A stretch of 64,000 bases of DNA from positions 608,601,659 to 608,665,658 of the forward strand of contig CM061142.1 of the NCBI GenBank assembly GCA_030789695.1, written 5' to 3'. Positions 58,880-64,000 of the stretch are shown piece by piece. This stretch comes from Scilla litardierei. Taxonomy: Eukaryota > Streptophyta > Magnoliopsida > Asparagales > Asparagaceae. Position 1 is the first letter of the stretch. Every line of letters starts with the position of its first letter. The notes below the pieces were generated by a model. The model searched no databases. It was given only the letters and a program-made list of their open reading frames with translations, and was not told the DNA's origin. The translations under genes and the position numbers were made by a program.

Positions 58880-58950
<71 letters not shown>
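58880..58950. repeat. (TA)n right of MITE 4
   Basis: About 35 TA units. Confidence 0.97.
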
Positions 58951-58952
<2 letters not shown>

Positions 58953-60166
58953 TTATAAAAATATGTAGAAATAGCGAGCATATGGTAAAATTTTAAAACA
59001 CGAAAAAGTGTTAGACGACGAAATAAAGAGTAGGGTGAGGTAGTGATTGTTTTGCAAATGAAAATAGATTTATACAAAGATTTTTGAAGTATGAGCACGA
59101 TGAATATAAAACTGATACACTAAAAAAATTGAAGTCTTATTTAGCTTATAAAAATACTCTAAAAGTATGTACGATAAGTAGTTAAAAATAATAAACTTAG
59201 TAGTATAGAAAGAAAGGAATGATATATTGAATTATCAAAATGGTAATAAAGTTTTAAAACTGAAATACGAAAGATATAGGTTAGAAAATGGTTACGAGAT
59301 AGTAACTAAAGATTACCACTAAGAAGGTTTCAAAATCCAAGAATGAATTTTAACTCAACCGAAAAACAGGAAATCTAAGTATATAATAAGGGGTTTCCAA
59401 AGAAGTTAAACTGAGCGAAGAATTTAATAAGGAATATCGAAAATACTTTTGGAAGAGTCAGGATTTGTAATGGAGAAGATTCAAAAAATTAACGATAATC
59501 GTCATGAGGTGATCACATGATTCGAGGGCAAAGAATATGATCGCATGATCGATACATAAATACCCCTAGGATATGATTCATGAAAAGCTACGATGGAATT
59601 CTACGGTCGATAACACAGAAGTGTAATGATTAGGAAGATGCTAGAAATCAGGGGTTCTAATTACCGGGCCGACTAAAGATTATGAGGAACTTAGCAATAC
59701 GACTTTCTAATGAACTATACTGTAATAGAGATCTCAGGGAAGGGTCCTTAGGAGATCAAGATTACGTTCTGCTGGGCCCGAAATTGGATGAACCCAGGCG
59801 AACGACTAAAGAAACTCTAGAAATCTAATATGGCCTGAGCTAGTTAAGAAACCACTAAGGAAATTCCGAAGATGATTATACCAATTCTTAGCAAAATGTC
59901 TAACTAACAATCATGGATGCCTAACTAGCAAGCACGGGCGTCTAATTAAGTCTTCATATAGTCCAGGTCTAATGGATTTCCCCTATTATACTGAGACAAG
60001 ATGCTCGGGTAACACGTCTTCCAGCCATCTAAGACAAGAAAACGTTCAAATTAGACTCAGATTTATGACTTGAATGTTCTGAATATTTTAATGGATGTTT
60101 TATTATTACCGTTGTTTCGATATTTCGCAGATGCAAAGAGGACCTGCATGTGCCACCACTAAAACA
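58951..60166 (-). pseudogene. Tekay-like interior, 5' side, decayed gag region
   Basis: On the minus strand, directly after the LTR, a segment TGGTGGCACATGCAGG resembles the initiator tRNA-Met PBS of chromoviruses with several changes. About 130 bp further, a start-like MAGRRVTRAS (about 60027) resembles a chromovirus gag start but meets stops within 30 codons. The rest of the 1.2 kb is AT-rich, without open frames. Call by position; weak. Confidence 0.35.
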
Positions 60167-62467
60167 TGTCACGCCCCGCTTCCCAGGTATGGAAGGTGAG
60201 ACGTGAAGAGGTCCGCTCAGACTTGGAGCTGTAAAGCTACAGTCTGATAAGCGTTTAGTAATTTCATCCTTTAGCAGGTTTTTTGCATTACGCCGAAACG
60301 AAAATAATAATAAAGGAAAGTAGACAATTAAAATTATCCAACATTCAACATCCACAGATTTTATTCCAAACATACAGAGATAGTCATAAAGAAATGTACG
60401 GAGTCTGAAAAGAAGGCCTAAGCATGGCCGAAACTAAAACAAGTAATAGTAATACGCACCGAATAACCTAACAGCAGCTACTAGAAAAGTAAACAACATC
60501 TAAGAGAAATTCACCAGCTGAGACTAAGGGTAGAACTCCGGTGTCCTCGAACTGGACGTCAGCAAACTGTCGTCCTCAGCAACAAACTCAGACTCTAAAC
60601 CTGACATGTGACACCCAAAGAGAAAAGGGCACGTGTCAGCAAAAATCTCCAAAATGGAAAGGGAGACTTTTGTGCAAGGAAACTTAAAGTAAAAGAATGC
60701 AACTAGCAGTTCTAAAATGAGATGACATGGCATAATATTTCAATGAATGCAGCAGTTAAACGAACATGATACTTGCAATGCATGACACGTCGTAGCGAGA
60801 GCTACTAAACAATATTCACGATTAACTTGTATTCACGATGTGCACAGGGTTACTGTCTTTTGGCTGAAGTGGATGTACGGGCACACTTCTACGCTCAAGT
60901 GATCGTTTAACCCTACCCCTCCACGTGTATCGAGCGTTGGTTTTTCACTAACAACACTGTGCTCGCTTCTTGATCATGAGCCATGAAGTGTTTTTGGTTT
61001 GGCATAGGGTTGTACCCGTAATGCAGGTGCCTAGCCTTTATAGTATGTAGGGGTCAGGACCCTACTCGCCGCAGCGTACAATTTATTGTAGCGTGTGCTA
61101 CACATACATGATAAAGCAAGTTGATGCATGAAATGACATGGCAAGATGCATGGACATGGCAATAAGCAGTTAAAAGTGTGTACAATTAATTTGAAATTAA
61201 ACATGACATACAGTATGAAATGATAGCAGAGCAAGGGTGTCGGATCTAGCTTCGTTGTTAAGTTAGATCTAGTAAGGGCGTCTAGGCGACTATCATTTCA
61301 TCGCATAGTCTCTTTTACGCTATTTCACAAATTGGCCTAAACATGGCCTAAACAAATACTGGCAAGTTTCACTTGCCTGAAAGAGACATTCCGTAATCAC
61401 ATATCAACAGTCCATATCTACTTATGTGCTAAGTCAAATCCAGCCTACAGTCCCAATTATTAAATCTTGATTAGTGAGTTACCAAAGCAATTAAAGTTAC
61501 AATTTTTAGTCTTAATCATCATGCAAGCATCGGGATTCCTACGGTTTAAATATACCTTAACAAGACGCGAGAGCTACACTGACGTCGGGTAGCGACGTCA
61601 GGGGTTGGATTCCGGTAGCGTGCAAGTTACGACGACGTCTACGGCTTGCGACGACAACGGTGACTACGGTAGCACGATGCACAAACGGCGACGAGCAAGG
61701 GTAACCACGTCCTAGGGACAGTTGTTGCACGTGTATCCGAGGTCGACAGGGGGTATAGCCTGTAGATGTTGCTGGCCAGCGGCGGGACAGGTTTGTCGTG
61801 CGGTGCGCGACAGCGAGGAGGGGGAAAACGGCAGATTTGTGTGGAGAGGGGCTGTTTTGGTGGAGCAACGGCTGTATCGGCAAGGGGAGCGAGGATCCAG
61901 GCGGTTTAGGGAGGCTTTGCCGGAGGTTGATCGAACTTCAGCCTGGGTTGCCGACGGTTGGACTGGGCCGGAGGTGGCCGACGGGGTGGCTGGCCGTGAG
62001 CTAATGGGGAGGGTGCTGTTCTTATGTGGAGAGAGGGAGAGACAGGAGGGAGAGAGGAGGATAGTGAGGGTGGCCGGCGACGAGGGATGGCCGGAGTGGC
62101 CGGCGGCTGTCGAGGCAAGGAGGGTGGCGACTGGCTTTGGGGTTTACTTGCGTGAGTTTCCAATGGGGCTGGCGGCTGCGTGAAAACCTAGGGCTTGGGT
62201 TGCGTTTTGATGAAGGGGTGTTGCCAAATAGGGTTGAACGAGGGGGGGTGGAGTTTGGGTGATTGGAGAGAGAGTATGTGAGAGGGAGAGGGTAGAATTA
62301 GGGTGACAAATAGGTAGGGGAATAACATGTGAAACGTATGAAATCCTAGGATTTGATTATGATTTGATTTTTGAATTAATTAGGGCTAAGTTTAGATTAG
62401 GAAGTGATTAGGGGAAAAGTGGGTCTAGCGGTGTCTGATAATTATAAGAAAAATACTGGGACGACCG
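60167..62467 (-). mobile_element. 5' LTR of Tekay-like element, truncated
   Basis: Matches 15464-17757 through the whole length with several percent difference. Lacks the last 300 bp because the next LTR begins at 62468. Confidence 0.85.
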
Positions 62468-63986
62468 TGTAATTCCCTGGTAGCTACTGCATAAGTACTA
62501 GAGTGGGTAAATAGTACTTTAAAATAATCAAGAGTCTAATTCCTAATTATTGTGCAAGCACAAACAACCAAGCGGAATAAGTAATAACAACAAGAACAAT
62601 AGCAACTCAAACAAGCGATGTAATGGGTTCGGATCCACCCAAGTCTCCCCGACTTGTTCCCGGTGATCCTATGTCCCAGACACCCGGATCACTTCCGGAT
62701 ACTTGAGTTAGAATCCACTAACTCAAGGTTCCACTAAACAACTACTGGTAGAAACTACTACTAGATCAAACAATACAATGTATGAATTGTGACTCCCACA
62801 AACCGGGATCACAAAATTCTCTCACAACCCGAGAGATAAACTTATAATAATAGTTTAAATGAAATAAATATAACTCACCACAAATTCCTATGCCTTGAGA
62901 TACTTACGAAGTAGGGCACGGAAGGAAGATGAAAGGAGTTAGCACAAAACCCTAGCAACGATGAGCAGCGTGAAAATAGCTAGGTTGAAGATCTTGACCG
63001 TGATTTAGTTCAATAGAGGAATGATCACACAGCGCACAAGATCCAAAAATCTCCCTTGAGAAACTAGGTCACAAACGTGAGAGAGAGAGAGATTTTTGAG
63101 AGAGAAAGCCTTTTGAAAATGATGAACGAATGAATCACGATTAGATCTGAATTTTGTCTCATATTAGAAATATTTCCATGTTAGAAATGAGTCAAACAAA
63201 TATGGAAAGAATCAAAACAGATCAAGAAAAATCGTGGAAATAAATTCTCCAACGGCTGGAAAAATAAAGCAGTTTAATCGGTTTAAGAAGGATCACTGAC
63301 TGATTAGTTTGACAACTAGTCGGTCGGTGAACCTTCTTGGACCGACTAGAAGGTTGATAGAGAATTCAGTGAAGTAAGGAGGATAAACTAGTCGGTCTAA
63401 GAAGAAACATCAACCGACTAGTTTGACAACTAGTCGGTCGGTGAGCCTTCTTGGACCGACTAATTGGTCAACAGTAAGAATGCCAAAATTCACAAGGATG
63501 ATTAGTTGGTTCAAGAAGGATTCCCAACCAATTAGATCGTCATCTAGTCGGTTGGTCCTTCTTCATGAACCAACTAAGATGCACAGAAAGTCATGAAACG
63601 ACGCGATAAGCTAAGGAAAGACTTTCTAGTGACTTCTAAGGCAATCCTAGAGATAAGCTAGGATAGAAATAAGAATAACTAGGCAAGTACTACTCAAGGC
63701 TTGACATTCTATGAAATGAAGCAAGAAGACCAAATAAATAACTCGACAAACCGTCTTCAAAGCTTCAACACGAAGATTCTGAATCCCTCGACTTCATTAA
63801 TATCCTTAAGCTTAAACGAAGCTTTAGGCACATCGATCACGCGTTCTAAGGAAGTCTTGGGATGTCACTTGGGATCTACAAAGTAATTTGGCGACAATCT
63901 TCATAACTGCGCTCAAAGAGAGTTAGTACCCAATATTTATGTTTGTTCAATTATCAAAACCAAATCAGGGGAATCAATACTCAACA
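62468..63986 (-). mobile_element. Sirevirus LTR C, diverged
   Basis: 1519 bp, same ends as LTR A/B: plus strand TGTAATTCCCTGG to ATCAATACTCAACA. Shares the GATCCACCCAAGTCTCCCCG block and a reduced set of ACTAGTCGGTC repeats (63290-63560). It is about 340 bp shorter than A/B and clearly diverged. It inserted into the Tekay-like LTR. Confidence 0.88.
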
Positions 63987-64000
63987 TTCTCACCCTTTTT
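63987..64000 (-). promoter_or_regulatory. polypurine tract of third Sirevirus element
   Basis: AAAAAGGGTGAGAA on the minus strand, at the window edge, so an internal domain should follow outside. Confidence 0.8.

Larger units (their letters stand above)
15464..62467 (-). mobile_element. Tekay-like gypsy element carrying nested insertions
   Basis: Two LTRs in the same orientation bracket this span: 15464-18060 and 60167-62467. On the minus strand the LTR starts TGTCACGGTC and ends GGGGCGTGACA. After the nested Helitron is removed, about 5.1 kb of interior remains (18061-19111 and 56094-60166), itself loaded with MITEs, and no pol domain survives. The 3' end of the interior (18061-18105) retains the chromovirus-like tail: a frame with VRGRTLF, then a stop and the PPT AAGGTGGGGAGGA. 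Right LTR is cut at 62467 by another LTR. Confidence 0.7.

Noticed and set aside
57436..58968. Frames with long YIYIYI tails (57436-57744, 57565-57807, 58714-58968, 58757-59098)
   Set aside because: Translated TA microsatellites.

Overview
The window is plant nuclear DNA made almost wholly of nested transposable elements; I recognise no host protein gene, rRNA or true tRNA. The families (Sirevirus-type Ty1/copia, Athila-type and Tekay-like Ty3/gypsy, a RepHel Helitron, TA-flanked foldback MITEs) point to pericentromeric or other repeat-rich chromatin of a flowering plant. The species cannot be read from the sequence.

Layout. 1-560 is unassigned sequence with a TA microsatellite. 561-2008 is a diverged Tekay-like LTR fragment. 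2009-5048 and 5431-10285 are two copies of one non-autonomous, Tat-like gypsy element in inverted orientation, LTR to LTR, 382 bp apart. Their interiors hold a remnant gag and GC-rich tandem repeats but no pol, and a copia-like solo LTR (7213-8449) sits in the second copy. 10286-15463 is an Athila-like element with a full 5' LTR, broken gag and protease and no pol. It is cut by a Tekay-like element whose LTRs lie at 15464-18060 and 60167-62467. The interior of that Tekay-like element holds a 37-kb Helitron (19112-56093, minus strand) and a chain of four palindromic MITEs separated by (TA)n (57181-58950). The Helitron carries a decayed RepHel gene, a tandemly duplicated N-terminal exon and a small multi-exon gene behind the helicase. 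It was itself invaded by a Sirevirus-type copia unit (19664-34018, arranged LTR-internal-LTR-partial internal) and by a pol-deleted copia element (46561-53886) with a matching 5-bp target duplication. A third, diverged Sirevirus LTR starts at 62468 and runs to the window edge.

Order of events, from nesting and rough LTR divergence: Athila-like and Tat-like elements first, then the Tekay-like element (LTRs differ by several percent by eye), then the Helitron, then the two copia insertions (LTR pairs differ by about 1%). The Sirevirus pol frame (24909-27935) is the only long intact enzyme gene. The RepHel gene has at least five stops and two frameshifts.

Most notable: the Helitron exon array (a 195-bp exon plus intron repeated about every 280 bp, in frame), the six-exon gene downstream of the helicase whose five introns are all phase 0, palindrome arrays in two unrelated LTR families, and the TA-linked foldback chain.
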